Assembly (NCBI GenBank): GCA_024305745.1
Contig: JAHRBS010000004.1
Span: forward strand, 2,790,001-2,854,000
Origin: Polyporus tsugae
Lineage: Eukaryota; Basidiomycota; Agaricomycetes; Polyporales; Polyporaceae
DNA length: 64,000 bases
Direction of reading: 5' to 3'
Made by a program: the position numbers and the translations under genes. Each line of letters starts with the position of its first letter. Positions within the stretch are counted from its first letter, which is position 1. Below, piece by piece: positions 33,863-46,100 of this stretch. The notes beneath the pieces were generated by a model. It did no database searches and was not told where the DNA came from. It saw only the letters and a list, made by a program, of their open reading frames with translations.

Positions 33863-36680
33863 TCACTTGGAGGTCCTGAGAGGTGCTCCGTCTCTTTGCT
33901 GAGCTTCGGAACGTTCGAGCGCGTCGACGTCTAGTCGCGGTGCTGGCAAGGTCCCTTGAGGCTGAGGCTGAGGCTGCGCAACAGAAGCATCTTGCGTCCT
34001 GGTGACACTGGCATTGGCACTGGTACCCGCGGCCCCAACGGCACTTTCCATGGTTAACTCTCCCTTCAACAAGCTGTCCGCCATCTCCGCGCGCTCCCGC
34101 TCTCTGCGCTCTTCGCTGGTCTTCCTGACGAGTTCTGGCCGCGGCTCACCACTTTCCTCGGGCTGCTCCTGCCCCTCAACGACGCGCGCGAGGTGGTCGG
34201 CGATGCCGAGGTAGAACGTCGCGGGCTTGAACTTAATCTCGCGGCCCATGATCTCCGCCCACTTGTACCGCGCGGTATTAATCCATCCCACGAGATCAAG
34301 GTGGTTTACGCCTTCGAGAGTGCCCAGGTACGTTCCCTACCATGAAAGCACTACGTCAGCAACGCATATAGGGAACTCCGGGAGCAATGCCGGGAGCAAT
34401 GGAGGGTATCACGGATAAGGTTACGTACCCACTGCGCAGACTGCAGCGAAACGAGCCCGTCGTTAGGTCCCTCCTTCTCTAGCACGACGGAGTGTGGCCA
34501 TCTATTAAGTAGCGCATCAGCTTCCGTCCTTCTAACTCTGACGATCACAAACAGAAAACCCGCAGCATGTGCAAGAACGGGATGGTCGCGCACCCATAAG
34601 GCGGAAGGCCAATGGTGAAAGTAGCCACTATCGCGAACGAGCGAACACTCACTTCCAGGTGTCTATCAGGCCGGGTTCGTACACAGCGCCCCAGCTGAAA
34701 TAGTGCACGCCCGGCACGTCGGGTGTGTTCTCGTTGAACGCGCGCATGTTCTCGACCGTCAGAAACTCGAACGCCTTCCCGTCGCCGTCTCCGTTTGGAA
34801 GCAGATCGAGGAGGAAAAGCACTGACGCCATCCGCTCCTTCCCCACAGTAGCAAGGAACTGGTCCGCGAACGAGGACCCCCGGTGAGGTGCCGATATCGT
34901 CGTGACGGAGAGCACTTTGAACGGCCGGTCCGTGAGGTGTGTGGTGAGATACCGGCAGTCGATGCCGCCCTATTGACAGGCGTGTCAGAATGTGAATGCA
35001 AAGCATAAACGTAGGATTGCGACGAAAAGGGCAACGCACCATGCTGTGGCCTGTTGTATGGTTATCCTACAGTCCGCATAAGCACGCCAGCAATAACAGT
35101 CGCGACTGCACGTACCAATGAGATGCACTGCGCGTCCAGGGTATTTCTCCGCAATCTTTTCACAAAGGACCTTCGCACGATCTATGGGCGAACTGGTAGC
35201 AGGCACGCGCGTCGTAAGAACCTGATTGTGGGTCAAGGCATGGCGTTAACCTGCTGCGCCGTGGCGGGATTACGAGAACGGAAGCGAAAGATACATACCT
35301 CAATCCCATTCATTTCTAAAGCGTTCCTGATTCCTCTCCAATGCTGGATCTGCAATGGGGCAATCGCCGGCCCGAATGTGACCGTGTCGAAGCCCATGAG
35401 CCCATGACAGAACACGATTGGGTTATTTGGCGCAACATCTGTCAGACAAGACGCAGCCAAACCGTAAGTCAGTAAGTCGGGTCCCATGATCCAAGGAAAG
35501 CACATGCGAGCGAGCGCGACATACATTTGCGCCGGATGTTTTCCCGCTCTGCTGCCAGGGTCTCTCCCCTGTCTTCATCGCTCAACATAGGGTTCAGGTT
35601 CTCCTTGTCGCCGCCATTCTCATCCGACGAGAACCAGTTGCGGAGGTTTGGCAGTTGAGGGAAGTTGAACCCTTGGGAAGGCGCGGAAGTGTGGATGCTT
35701 CTGCTGCGCTCGTGGATGCTTCGTAACGATTCGAGCGACGTTCGTGATGGTGGCAAACCGTCGAGGTGCACGGGGGAAGGAGAATGCGGCATTGGGAGAG
35801 GGATTGGTGTCGGGCTGAGGAGGAGATCAAGGTCGGACCGGTCGCGCTGTTCTTCATTTGGCGGGCGAGCGAATGGATCCTCGAAGGGGTCAGAATAGCT
35901 CGGCCTGACATACGAAGCTGGGGGAGGTGGCGACAAGAAGGCGGTGGGCATTGTGGAGCGGGTGAGATTGGAGAAGTAGGATGGCCGCTGAAGCGCAGAC
36001 TGGAGGCGGGCTGCCTCCGGCCTGGATGGCAATCTGACGTCGGCCGAGTTGGTCTGGGAACGGGAGACGATATGGGGGTCATCTGAGAAGGCATCCGCTA
36101 GGACAGAGAGAGCAGAAGAAGGGGTGGTGGGTGTTGACGGGCCAGCGGTATCAGAGTGGTTCGCAGCGGGAGTAGAGGGCCGCGAGCGAAGTGGGGAAGT
36201 GGGGTTGGAAGAGGATGGCTTTGGGGTGTTCTTGACGGAGAACCAGCGAAGAATAGGAAGAGTAGGCTGACTGACGCGCTTACGCTTCTGGGCAGCGGAG
36301 GACTGCGGGGCAGAGGATTGGGGATGGTTTAAGTTCATGGAGGGTGAAGGTGGAGAGTAAGTGGGAGATATTTGTTGGGCAGAAGATGGATGGATAGCCT
36401 TTGGGGGTAGCTTGGGGGATAGGGCAGTGACTGCGGGTGTGCGTGGGGTCCTCATGGAGGACGAAGAGGGATGGTCGGCGAGCGAGACGGTTGCAGGGCC
36501 TGCGTCCGTGGCGGATCCGGAGCGAGCGCTGGACTGGGGCGTAGTGGGAACGGAGAGGGAGGAAAAGAAGGACTGGAGTGCAGCGGAGATGTCGAGTCGG
36601 TCGCTGCCTGAGCTCGGGCTGCAGTCGTCTGAGAGTGAGAGTGCGCCATCCGACGGCGGGCTTTCTCCACTCGGCCCCAT
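33863..36680 (-). CDS. Alpha/beta-hydrolase lipase (Tgl2-like) with long disordered N-terminal extension
   Basis: The C-terminal half is a lipase: NPIVFCHGLMGFDTVTFGP (oxyanion region), LIGHSMGG (nucleophile Ser), EGPNDGLVSLQSA (Asp) and GVNHLDLVGW (His). This resembles Tgl2-type mitochondrial triacylglycerol lipases. About 390 residues of Ser/Pro-rich sequence precede it (35520-36680), with ILRWFSVKN and LRNWFSSDENGGDKENLNP patches. The junction ENIRRK-YVAPNN is in frame after an intron, so I treat it as one gene. The nucleophile elbow needs an 11-nt exon (35040-35050). The tail is Pro/Gln/Ala-rich. The start is the ATG at 36680. A two-gene model (regulatory protein plus lipase) is the main alternative. 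Confidence 0.82.
35040..35050 (-). other. 11-nt microexon carrying the lipase catalytic serine
   Basis: GCCACAGCATG between introns 35051-35115 and 34970-35039. Spliced, it reads Gly-His-Ser-Met between LI and GG, the GHSMGG nucleophile elbow. Confidence 0.88.
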
Positions 36681-37318
36681 CCTGCTCAGGCTCTCCTGAC
36701 CGGTACTACTACTTACCACTGCCAGAGGGCCGAGGCCGAGAGACACGCACCGTCGTGACCGTGACGTCACACCACCTCGGCCCCTCGGCTGTCACACGGA
36801 TCACTTCGGCTGCGACTGCGACTTTGGGCTAAGGACCGGCCGGCTGTTACTTTACTTTAATGCGATTGCGAATCCGATCGCATGCGATCAGTCCGTCTCA
36901 CACGGTCCATCGGACCCCCTCTGATCATGGTCCCCGCCCATTCATTCTTAAGTACATCCCTCCAATGGGCGTGCTGGTCATCCCTCACTGCAAGCAACCT
37001 GACGCAGCCTGTCTGCTCTCAGAGGATCATCATCCGCTCCCAGATCCCCCCGCCGGGAGTCAGATACACATTCATGATTTCGATCCTCAACGTGCCTCAA
37101 TCGCCTCCGATTCTCCAATCATCCGATGCGGTGTACCATCTCCAGATTCCATCTCTCCCAGGTCCACTTACTTAACTGAGAACTCCCCAAATCATCCTTC
37201 CCATCACCCGTCCATCCCCTCTTAGGCCGTCTGACTTTTCCGCTCTCATTTCCCTCACTCCACCACCTTTCTGCTGCACCCTCCCGCTGTACCCTCCTGT
37301 ATTATTTCTCTCCGACCG
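36681..37318. promoter_or_regulatory. Divergent promoter region of the lipase and short Kelch genes
   Basis: 638 bp between two diverging ATGs. It contains TGACGTCA (CRE/ATF-like) at 36770-36777 and long pyrimidine tracts before 37319. No gene is evident. Confidence 0.45.
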
Positions 37319-39156
37319 ATGATATTCTGGAGTCCACCATCCACCAATAACAATAACACTAGTACTACTCCACCCCTTCTCCGCCGCCTCACTTCTAAGA
37401 ACAAGAGCTACTCCGACCTTGCCGTCACCAGAAAGCCATCCCTCTCGCGCGGCAACTCTTCCGAGTCTAAGCACAGCGATAGGTATGTCCCTCAATCATA
37501 TCCTCTACCCTGCTTGGTTGCTAATGACCATGTGCCGATAAGGACCGTTGTCGACGTTCGACCGCCCAAATCTGAGAAAGAGCTTCGGTACGATACCGAT
37601 CTCGATGCCCTCCTCATTCAGGGCCTCCCTCCCGTCCCGCCCAAGGATTCCTGTCCTCCCGTGCTGCCCTTACCCCCGTGTCTGCTAGGGCCTCAGAAGA
37701 AGCTGATCCCAAAGTCCAAAGTCCAGGCGGAGGATACTGCTTCACAGGAGTCTGTGGGAACCTCCTTCCCAAAGCTCAAAGCACATCCCGAGACCGAGGA
37801 GTCTGAGCCAGAGTACCCATGGTACCGTCGGCGGCTTCACTTCCCCACAGACAGCACCCCCAAGTCCACAACTTCGCAGCCATCCCTCTTCCCCCGCACC
37901 GACTTCGCCATGTCCGCCTCTGGGTCCTCTCGCGCCGGCCTCAGTTTGTTCGGTGGTCTTGTCAACGAACGGGCGCAGAACGATGCGTATACCATTTCTG
38001 TCAAGGATCAGTCTATCAAGCACCTGAAAATATTTGGTGACGTTCCGACTCCACGCTTTGGCCAAGCCAGTGCGTTCGCAGGCAGTGTGGTGGTCGTTTG
38101 GGGAGGAGACGCAACTTCAGCATCGTGCAATCAGCTGCGAGCAAGCGTCAAGTACGACAACGCGTTGTATTTCCTGAATCTTGGTCAGTTATTGTTCGGC
38201 GGCATGGGTTCGGTGGGAGCTGATCACATACATACCACAGTATCTCGTGAGTGGACGTACATCCACGTCACTGGCGCCGCACCACATGGACGCATCGGAC
38301 ACTCGGTGGTCATGATTGGGCCCAAAGTGTATATCTTTGGCGGGGAGGCAGATGGAGAGTACTATAACGACTTGTGGTGCTTTGACCTGAGCACATGTGC
38401 GTACACTTCGTTATCTCGGCCGGCTGTCACCTTACATTGCATGTCATGAACCATTACAGTGGTCTCGAAGCCTAGGTGGCAGCAGATCGAGTTGCCTAAA
38501 GGCGTCACTGAGCGGCCTTCACCTCGCTCAGGACATGTTTGTGTCGCATACAAAGATCAGCTGGTGATGTATGTCTCTCCTTCGATCGTTCAACCACTTG
38601 ATTCGTTCTCTTTGATGCACTCTTTCACGGCTAATCATTTTACGTATTAGCTTCGGCGGAACCGACGGCAAATACCACTACAACGACACCTGGACATTCG
38701 ACACCACGACCAAAGCGTGGTGCGAGCTTCCTTGCACGGGCTATATCCCTTCCCAGCGGGAAGGCCATGCCACAGCACTCGTGGAGGACATCATGTACAT
38801 CTTCGGGGGGCGCGGGGTCAACGGTGCGAACGTCGGCCAGCTCGCCGCGTTCAAGATAACGAGCAAGCGCTGGTTCACGTTCCAGAACATGGGCCTGGAG
38901 CCGTCTCCACGCTCGGGTCACGGGATGGCTGCCATCGGCTCGAAGGTGTATATCCTCGGTGGCGTTTGCGAGGACGATCTGGCAGATGGCGGCGAGGAGT
39001 CAGATTTTGTGTATATTCTGGATACGGGTAAGTCGTGGGTCATCCGGATGGCTGCTCATTCTCGACGGCTGACGCATGTATTTTGGTTCTACAGATCATA
39101 TCAGGTATCCATCTACGAAGATTTCGCCCCCACAAGACAGCAAGCTCGTCGTTTAG
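37319..39156 (+). CDS. Short Kelch-repeat protein (Tea1/Kel1-like, no coiled coil)
   Basis: Kelch beta-propeller protein. The disordered N-terminus runs to YPWYRRRLHFP, followed by Kelch blades: LSLFGGLVNERAQNDAY, SVVVVWGGD, KVYIFGGEADGEYYNDLWCFD, YNDTWTFDTTTKAWCELP, IMYIFGGRGVNGANVG, KVYILGG. The same blade order and wording recur in the gene at 43120, so the two are paralogues. This copy stops shortly after DHIRYP, exactly where the long copy continues with EHIKYP into its coiled coil. Introns are short and splice in frame (for example after KHSDR and after FLNL). Likely role: cortical polarity factor or regulator of the long paralogue; inference only. Confidence 0.88.
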
Positions 39157-39697
39157 GCATGCGATCGTGTGCACAGGGCTGGCTCCGACGCTTCTGCCTT
39201 CGCCTTTCACCCTGACGTCCTTGCGCGTTGTCTATTGCAATCGCGTTCTTCCCTCTGGAACCAGACACTCAGCCACAATACTTGAGCTTTTAACTCCCTT
39301 GTCACACTGCTTACTTGCCTTGCGCTTAAGTTATTGACTTCACTCCACCTGAGCGTGTACTTGTACCGAGAGATGACGGCCCCATGGTGACCAGACATCC
39401 TGGCTGTGCCAGACGTGTACGATAGTTGTGTTACATGTATAGTGTTAGTCCGAATTTGTGCGTCATTCGCTGTTTTTGGAACCGAATACAGAATATGCAT
39501 ACAATGGTCCTTCACAAGCTCCACCCAAATGACAGTCGCCATATCACGAAACGAACCAAGGACGCGAAGATATCATACGAGCCCAAGCAGCGACCGCTAC
39601 CTCCTGTTCCTTCTCTCCGGTCAGCCTCTCCGTCGTTTTGTTACGCTCGCTCCGGAGCCTCCGACCCAAGCGATTACCTCCCTGCCTGGCCGCAAGC
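39157..39697. other. Intergenic region without a visible gene
   Basis: 541 bp downstream of the short Kelch gene. Only short overlapping frames. Confidence 0.45.
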
Positions 39698-40498
39698 ATG
39701 GTCGCCGCTCGCTCTCCGCTCAGCACTATCGTTTTCGGTCTTCTCCTCTCCTTCGTCCTCGCGCTTTCCGCTGCCATCTTGCCCGTGGCCCACGCTTTCT
39801 ACATCCCCCAGGAGTTCAACATCGACGCCGCAAGGAACGAGACAGACAGGCAAGTCGTTCGTGGCACCGTAGTTGCGACCTAATGATACTGACTCAGACA
39901 CGAACGCCGTCTCGACCCCCAGGACCGCCGCGCTGGCCCGGCGAGATGTCTGGAGCCCGGTAATCTTGTCCCCAAACGCTAGCGACGTATGGCAGGCGGG
40001 GTCGCTTGTGGAGATTCGATGGTGCGTATTCTCCGTCGTGAATTGAAGAGGCAGGTGCGAACGCTGACGTCCCGGGGCAACGTGAAAAGGGATACGGCCG
40101 ATCCCCCCGCGCAGGTCACGAACTACATGGGGAGGATACTCCTGGGGCACGAGCAGGACGCGGATGGCAACGAACATCTCGACTTCGGTGAGTCCGGGGA
40201 CTCCGGGGTGCATGGTCACTGGGGCAACAAGCATCGTGACTGACGCCAGAGGTGTTGCGTCTTCCACAGAACACCCGCTGGCGCAGGGATTCAATCTATC
40301 GCGGGGCGCGGTCAGCGTAACTGTGCCTGATGTCGTTCCGTCAAACGATTACTTTATTGTCTGTGAGTAGCCCGAGGGGTGCTGACATACCACGGGCGGC
40401 ACCAGGGCTAACGACTTGTATGCTATGCAGTGTATGGCGACTCGGGGAACCGGAGCCCGAGCTTCACGATCCTTGAGAGTCCGTTAATCATTATTTGA
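39698..40498 (+). CDS. Secreted Kre9/Knh1-like domain protein
   Basis: A signal peptide (STIVFGLLLSFVLALSAAILPVAHA) precedes a mature part with the Kre9/KNH-type beta-sandwich pattern: WSPVILSPNASDVWQAGSLVEIRW, then VTNYMGRILLG, then LSRGAVSVTVPDVVPSNDYFIVLYGDSGNRSPSFTI. Family members are cell-wall or GPI-anchored proteins; this one ends shortly after the domain with no Ser/Thr stalk or GPI signal, so it should be secreted. Four introns; the first (39850-39922) uses a GC donor, AG/GCAAGT. An upstream in-frame ATG at 39638 would bury the signal peptide, so I chose 39698. Confidence 0.78.
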
Positions 40499-41617
40499 CT
40501 GGTAGACTGGCTGTCGGGATATACATTATGAGTACTCTGGACTCTGGAGGCAACGAGGAAAATACAATAATATTCCATGTGAACAGGGACGAAACTGTGA
40601 GAGTGCAGGCACCTGTCATACAGCACAACTCAATACCACGCAGACGAAAGGTCCACCTCCTGCACAAAAAGCAAACTGAGCCCGCAAAGAGCCTAGCAAC
40701 ACAAAGGAGAAAAATTGGTGGTTAAAGAACCACAGCGCAAGAGTAGTCTGAATCGAGTTTCACATAGCACCGAAGTGCCGTGAGCGAGCCGCGAAGTGCA
40801 CTAAAGGACGTCTGTCTTAGGGTCACTCTCCACCGTCGAAGACCTCGTTTGTCTCTGGGTATATTTCAACCCTACAACTGCTAGTGCAAAGCAGCGCCGC
40901 GTGCTGTGCCACGAAAGCAACTGACGTGATAGACAGGATAATCCCGAAGCGGAGCGGACGAGACAGCACGCCCGATCCCCACGACGCTTTCAAGTCGCTG
41001 AGCATGAACCCTCATTGTCATATGGAGATACTATGCCACTTACGCAGCTAGCCACAACCATATGACAAATCTTGGGGTCACGGCGACGAGCGTGACTTTT
41101 CGTACACACTCGTGGATGCCGACAGCGGATAATACGCGCAAGTTTCAGCGATGGATGTCAGGTGCGTCGTTGAGTCGTCGCAGACAGAACCAGCCCAGCT
41201 AGAGCCGATCGAGGGGGATTGGAATACTCAGACCTTAGCCCGCTCACGAGTGGGTATGTGCACCCCCGAGAACGAACTCGAGGACGACATCCTGTTCGGG
41301 GTGAGCCTCACGGCCTTTGCGGTGTGGGTGGTCATATGCGGCTCGAGGAGGTAGGTGCGTGATGGACAGGCGGAGGAGGTTGTTCACGCATTCGCATGCA
41401 ATGGCCAACCAGATCCAAAAGCCCGCACTTGCCAGCTCTCGACGCGACCGGTCCCGGGGGTGGACGAGCATCGAGCATCCCTCCGAGCTGAGAGAACTTT
41501 TTATATCTCGATCGAAAATGCTGTGTGCCCTTATTTGGTCGCACACGTGGATCGATCGACAACCACATATGTAATCGGGAGCTGGGATCGGGACTACATA
41601 GTAATACAACCCCCACC
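40499..41617. other. About 1.1 kb without a supportable gene
   Basis: Frames at 41151-41354 (+) and 41244-41645 (-) overlap each other and show no family motif. Confidence 0.4.
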
Positions 41618-41996
41618 ATGGCCAGCACTCAGTGGCAACACCCAAAGCTGCCGTCTGTACTCCCTGCAGTACCAGCTGTACAGGATGGTATGCGAGTAAC
41701 CCCGATCATGACTCTAGACAACAAACTGATGTCTCACCGCTTTGTCCAATAGTCACAACCACTGCTAAGCAGGTTGACTCAGGCATGGCTCGCATCACCA
41801 ACCCCACAGAGTACGTCTGTCGTCAATTGGTGGCGCGTATCATCGTATTGAACTGCTTGAACACAGAACACCTATCTTTATTTGCGCAATGGACAACTGT
41901 TACCGCCTCTTCCCCTCACGGGATCGAGTAATGGCCCACCGGAAGCGCGACCACGACACGGAAGACCAAGAGGAAATCATCACTTGGAATGAGTGA
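41618..41996 (+). CDS. Small single C2H2 zinc-finger protein (three exons)
   Basis: A hidden gene of 85 codons assembled from three exons: 41618-41687, 41753-41810 and 41867-41996. Both introns (65 and 56 nt) have GT-AG ends and keep the frame. The last exon encodes a C2H2 finger, FICAMDNCYRLFPSRDRVMAH followed by RKRDH, that is Cys-x4-Cys-x12-His-x4-His, then an acidic tail. The N-terminus is short and Pro/Val-rich. One finger with a basic stretch could bind nucleic acid or protein. The ATG sits in CCACCATGG context. No other domain is present; it may be a truncated copy of a longer factor. Confidence 0.65.
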
Positions 41997-43119
41997 ATCC
42001 ATTCGGGGCGTTTGTCACTCTTGCCTCTGGTTGGCGACGGGAGAGTTGAGTGCGTCACTCGCAGGTATGGTCGATATCCTGGCGCAACCCTCAAGCGAAG
42101 TGCTCATGTCGTACAATTACCAGTACTGCACAGTCCTATCCTGATGCGCACATCTTTTCACACCGCCGCCACTGCTCGCTCATCGACATCAGCTGTTCAT
42201 CCTCCGAAGAATCGACTTGCTTCATTTGGGTGGATACCTCCACTCTTTCGCAGCCTTCTTGCTGTGCGTTCCGAAGGCTGAGGTGTTTGGGCGCATGACC
42301 TCGCTGCCTTTTTGGTTTCAGCTTAAGTTCCGTGTCACACATGGCTCGTATGTTTGTAACGGCTAATGCGCAGTATTGAGCCTGCGCTACGCCCACCACG
42401 GCCAGCTGACAGTACTATCAAGTGCGTTTTGGCGCATATCAGCGTCGCAGTACATTCGTGTCCGAGCACCTGCCGAGCATCCTATCAAAGTCGTACAGTT
42501 GCTCGACCTGGGACCTGTACTCGAGACGCCGTTCTTGGCTCGGTGAAGTGGAGGTTTGTCCTCCAGCTCAGTCGGCATTGATGTACTTATGTAGTAGAGT
42601 AGGACAATGGTGGTACCGGTCGCAAAATATTGAATATTGATGGGCTGCGATCCGCCCCTGTCTACGGACGACTCGAGTTGTTGATGGGTATGGGAATCAC
42701 GCCCTGGTTCGGTTCCCACAGGGTAGAATGACCGCCTGACGGCGCTTGCGCGGACAGCGTTGTGCGGCGGGGAAAGTGGACAGCTCGATGGGCGTGTGGC
42801 CTGGGAAGGAGAAGGAGGAGATGGAGTGTGAGTGCATTACGAGCATGAGAGGGTACTGGGAGGAGGATGTGGTGGAGAACGGCTATCAGCGGAGGCGTTG
42901 CTAGACACGTTGTGAGGAAGATTCGGACGGGTGACTGGGGCCCGGGGAGAGCTGGGCAGTCGGTGACAGTGACCAGGAACCAGCGGCCGCTTTCCTCCCT
43001 TTGCCGCTTTCGTTCCACCCACAGGCGGGCCTCCAACGCTCGACCGTCCCCATCCTCCCCCTCCCTCCTTTCTTCATTCTGCAGCCATACAGTCCATCTT
43101 CGGGGGTCGCAGCAGAAGA
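41997..43119. other. About 1.1 kb upstream of the long Kelch gene, no supportable gene
   Basis: Short frames only. The last 150 bp before 43120 are pyrimidine-rich, as in many fungal promoters. Confidence 0.4.
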
Positions 43120-46100
43120 ATGTCCTTCTTCACTAGGAAGAAGCATACCCAACAGCAGGCCAGCACTTCAGTTGTGCCATCAACCGCGAGCGCTGCCCTC
43201 GCTCAGATCCAGCAGCAGCCTACGTCCGGTCAACAGCAACAACAGGTACAAAAGCAAGTATCTAAGGAGACCAGCTACGAGAGGTGTGTCTCCATCTTTC
43301 TCCCTTGCACCCGCATCCCATGCCCGCCCGCATTTCCCAAGCCCACTATGGATCGCCTTCTCATCCCCTTCTGCACAGCGGCCTGAATGGTCGCGGTAGC
43401 CCCTCCCCCGCTATCAACGGCGTCCAGCCAGGCATCACACAGACCGCCCAACGCAGTGGCCTCAATGGCCAGGCCCCGCCACAGGCCCCAAATAGCACAA
43501 ATCCTGCTCCCGCCCCCGCTCCCGCCCCCGTTTCCGCCCCCGCCGCGCAACAGCAAGGCAGCCAGGGCCAGCAAGGTCAGCGGCCAGCGTATCCATGGTC
43601 CCAGCGCCGCCTCCAGCTTCCTACGCCAGTCACTATTCCGAAGCCTGGGGTCGCTCCGCCCGCCGGCGGGTCGCCATCGCCCTTTCCGAGATACGGCCAC
43701 GCACTGCCTGTGAATGCGACGACTTCGGGAGAACTCTTCCTCTTTGGTGGTCTCGTGCGAGAGACGGTGCGGAACGACCTCTATCTGATCTCCACGAGGG
43801 ATCTATCGGCGACGCTGCTGCAGACGACTGGAGAGATCCCGTCGCCTCGTGTTGGTCATGCCAGCGCTCTGGTCGGGAGTGTCTTGATCGTGTGGGGAGG
43901 CGACACGAAGACGAGCTCGAAGTCGAAGCCGGGGGATAAGCAGGACGATGGGCTCTACTTACTCAACCTTGGTGCGTGCTGCTAGTGCTGGACGTCGCAC
44001 ATTGCCCTCTTACGTGTATGCAGTCTCGCGCGAGTGGACGAGAGTCGCTGTCTACGGGCCGTCGCCAGTAGGCCGCTATGGTCATGCGGTGACAATGGTC
44101 GGCTCGAAATTCTACGTATTTGGTGGGCAAGTCGACGGGGAGTTTCTGAACGACTTGTGGTCCTTCGACCTCAATTCATGTAAGTCGATCGTCGGCTGCC
44201 CTCCACGCTTGCAGGGACACCTGGATATTCACCTTCGCATGGTCCCTTCCCAGTGAGAACGAAGGCTACGTGGGAGCTGGTCGAGCCTGTCGAAGGCTCG
44301 CCGCGACCGCCCAAGCGAACGAGCCACATCTGTGTGACGTACGGCGAGACGATCTTCCTGTGCGTGACCATGCTTCCCTTCACTAGCCCATGTATGGCTT
44401 GTACTAAGACCAGCTGTCTAGGTTCGGTGGAACGGACTGCCAGTACCACTACAACGACACTTGGGCGTTCGATACCACTACCAAAACCTGGTCCGAGTTG
44501 ACTTGCATCGGATTCATTCCTTCCCCACGAGAGGGCCATTCCGCGGCGATGGTCGACGATGTCATTTACGTGTTTGGTGGCAGGGGCGTCGACGGGAAGG
44601 ACCTGGGCGATCTGGGAGCCTTCAAGGTGTCGAGTAAGCATCTTTGATCCACAATAGGGCCCGCCTGTTCTGATGTCGCATTTCTAGACCAGCGATGGTA
44701 CATGTTCCAGAAAATGGGGCCAGCGCCGTCGCCGCGGTCGGGCCACGCGATGGCGTCCATGGGCTCAAGAGTGTTCGTGCTCGGAGGTCTCGGTGGCGAG
44801 TCGTTGAATCCTCAGAAGCCCGACGACCCCTCCATTATTCATGTGCTTGACACGAGTACGTGTCCCTTCACCCAATATGAATGGTCGAATGTTAACTGGC
44901 ATATACCAGAGCATATCAAGTACCCAGACTCAAGCAGGCCGCCTCCGACTTCTGTGAACGGGCGAAATCCGGTCAGTGCTCAATCTCAGCCGGTGCAGAG
45001 ACCCAGCGGTGATGCTGGTGCACCTATGCAGCCCCGAGAAGGATCTCCCACGCACGACCCCAGCTCCGATAACGACGACGTGCGGCGTACGACCTCCCCA
45101 GCAGGTCGTCAGGCCCTCGTCAATGGAGTCAACATGGCCTTAATCTCGGCCAAGGGCAAGGTCAAGGCACGAGATGGAGAGTACGATGGTGAGAGCAGCC
45201 CGGAGAGTACAGAGCCACGTGAGAGTGCCGCTTCCCCCGACAGCAGTCGTGCGAAGAGCCCTCCGAACGCCGTTCGAGCAGTGTCCCCAGCCCAGATAGC
45301 CGAGGTGTACGACCCTGCTGGTCCTCAAGCTAGTCTGGCGAGTGTCATCTTGCAGCGTAACGTCCCTAATGCTCGCAGCCCGTCCCCTGTTGTAGAGCGC
45401 TCGAAGAGTCCTCTCGAATCCCTCTACAAGGCCCCCAGTTCTCCTACTGTTAATGGCTTCGCCAAGCCAGGGTCGACTGGCAACCTCACTGCTGACCTCA
45501 TTCGCGATCTCAAGGACAAGGAGGCTGATGTCGAGGCGATGAAGAAGAAGCAGGCTTGGATGAAGGCCGCTCTCCTCAAGGCTGAACGATCTGGATTCAT
45601 TTACGCGGAGTCGGAGGAAGAACTGTCCTCGCGCGCAGACGATGACGACATCGACGGGAGGAAGGTTACGGAGATGGTGATTAACTTCAAGCAATTGAAA
45701 GCGAAGATCCAAGTAGGTATTTGATGTGTGAATCGGCTCCAGGCGCTGTGCTAACGTATGCCCGGTGTCGGCAGACGGCCGTCGTCGAACGTGCTAAGGA
45801 GGCATCAGACCGAGTTCAGGAGGCCGAACGTGTCCGCGCTAGCGCCGTGCAGGAAGCTGCGTTTTATCGGGCCAAGCTTGCGGCGCTCGAGGCCTCGTCT
45901 GAGAACGACATCGCTAAAGTAGAACGGGATCGCGTTGCGGACCTCGAGCGTCAGCTCTCCGTTGCCCTCTCTGGCCAAGCCGAGCGCGACCGCAAGATCC
46001 AGGAGCTCAATGACTCGCTCTCGTTGCAGACCACTCTTCTGGAGCAGGCTGAGGCTCGTGCCGACGATGCGTCCAAGCGTGCCGACTCTCTGGCGCAGTC

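Noticed and set aside
41244..41645. 133-codon minus-strand frame with a hydrophobic patch
   Set aside because: It overlaps the C2H2 gene start, has no family motif and no start or splice support.
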